Positions 63,050 to 64,000 of a stretch of DNA of 64,000 bases are shown in pieces; the stretch's first letter is position 1; the number at the start of each line of letters is the position of its first letter. Under the pieces are notes generated by a model. That model was not told where the DNA came from. It saw only the letters and a program-made list of their open reading frames with translations, and ran no database searches. Where the stretch lies: positions 3,782,001 to 3,846,000 of the forward strand of contig OZ176052.1 in the NCBI GenBank assembly GCA_964247055.1, read 5' to 3'. The stretch is from Paragordius varius (lineage: Eukaryota > Nematomorpha). Position numbers and translations under genes: made by a program.

Positions 63050-63917
63050 ATGGCCCGTTTTCTTCTTTGCTTAGTAAGTGGTTTCTTGCTCGCAGTTGCC
63101 GGAGTTTTCGGACAAAGTAAACCCCCATTTTTAAATAACATTTTAATTTAAAATTATAAAAAAATTGTGATTTAATTACTCTTAAACTTCCATTCATCGA
63201 TATAAATATTATCCAATTTTCTATATTTATTAGTACCGAATATCGGAGGCATAGTGGGGTCTATTGGTGGTGGAATTCCAGGTATATCATTTTTTTTATA
63301 TTTTACACAATACTATATATATATATATATGATTTCTATATTGGATATTATCGCTTTAGGCGTACCTGGTGTACCTAGCCTTCCTAAATTACCATCCCTT
63401 CCAATTCCAAGTATATATACAATAATCATATAATAAATATATTTTCTAGTTCTCCTTTTTTAACATTTGAATATTATTATTTTTATTTTTAAGGTGTACC
63501 TAAAGTCCCGTCTCTTGCAGGTATGCGTTTATATCGTTAAAATATTTTTGAATTGACTTTTCATTTAAATTTTCATTTGAAATAATTTATCAAACATTTA
63601 AACAAAATGCAAATATATTTGAGCACATCTATATACTCGAAAAATATCATTTGCCAATATTTTTTCCCAAAACATATTTGCCTTTTAGTTCCATCCGTGC
63701 CAAAAGTTCCAAGTATTCCAGGTACTTAATTTTATAATTTTTCACTTATTATTTTTATTCTTAATTATTAAATTACCAATCATTAAATAATTATCTTTTT
63801 TAGCCGCTCCTAAATTGCCCGCTGCCCCAAAACCTTCACGTAAAATATCAGCTAATTCTAATTTTTATTTTATGTTTTTGATTATAAATCATTTTACATA
63901 TTTTTATAGTTGGCTAA
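63050..63917 (+). CDS. Secreted microexon gene B (Pro/Gly-rich, about 89 aa)
   Basis: Exons 63050-63116, 63234-63281, 63360-63410, 63495-63521, 63689-63721, 63804-63839, 63910-63917. Signal peptide MARFLLCLVSGFLLAVAGVF, then GQ. Microexons of 48, 51, 27, 33 and 36 nt encode IPNIGGIVGSIGGGIP, GVPGVPSLPKLPSLPIP, SVPKVPSLA, VPSVPKVPSIP and AAPKLPAAPKPS; the last exon adds LG and a stop. All introns are phase 1 with GT-AG borders. Against gene A the exons are clearly more similar than the introns, and length changes (51 vs 42 nt, 27 vs 21 nt) are whole codons, both signs of a maintained coding sequence. Paralogue of gene A, about 8.5 kb away in the same orientation. Function unknown; secretion is inferred from the N-terminal hydrophobic segment. 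Confidence 0.84.
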
Positions 63918-64000
63918 ATTGATGGAGATTCAACGATGCTACACAATTCCTAAATTCCTGATTTTTATTGTCTCATTTTATAAAAGAATTTTTCCAAAAA

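Overview
This window is very AT-rich, intron-rich animal DNA dominated by DNA transposons and short inverted-repeat (MITE-like) elements. Two conserved host genes lie on the minus strand: SERCA, the sarco/endoplasmic reticulum Ca2+-ATPase (22 exons, 13743 down to 559, last exon(s) beyond the left edge), and Sec10/EXOC5 of the exocyst (21 exons, 39455 down to 27790). Spliceosomal introns, a metazoan-type SERCA and LINE/hAT content indicate an invertebrate. Long low-complexity insertions in Sec10, together with microexon secreted-protein genes like the schistosome MEGs, would fit a flatworm. Other AT-rich invertebrates are not excluded, because sap-feeding insects also have microexon secreted genes. 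This placement is inference.

Layout. 1-13.7 kb: SERCA, with MITEs and (TA)n runs in its introns. 14-27 kb: transposons only. These are a self-nested MITE, a non-autonomous hAT, two composite hAT elements (one intact with an 8-bp target duplication, one rearranged) and fragments of an internally tandem-repeated element (called E here). 27.8-39.5 kb: Sec10, whose large third intron carries a LINE reverse-transcriptase relic. 40-64 kb: a locally duplicated region holding a small family of secreted microexon genes.

The microexon family is the main discovery candidate. Gene A (54591-55612) and gene B (63050-63917) each have a signal-peptide exon, five tiny exons (48, 42, 21, 33, 36 nt in A; 48, 51, 27, 33, 36 nt in B) and a last exon that adds only two residues. 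Every intron is phase 1, so every microexon is a removable cassette. The predicted products are about 84 and 89 residues: a signal peptide, a Gly-rich segment, then repeated V-P-K-V-P-type proline motifs. A decayed third member lies on the opposite strand (41497-41748). Exons 3-7 of gene A are duplicated exactly in a 2,204-bp direct tandem repeat. Homologous flanks show that the locus arose by tandem segmental duplication, and an old hAT insertion (44593-49459) splits the A-side flank while the B-side flank is the empty site.

The transposon layer has several unusual architectures: hAT elements that carry a deleted copy of their own transposase gene inverted against the main copy, a fold-back element whose arms are 21-bp minisatellite units, and a long near-perfect hairpin. 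All coordinates and splice sites were read by eye from the sequence; no alignment or database search was run.
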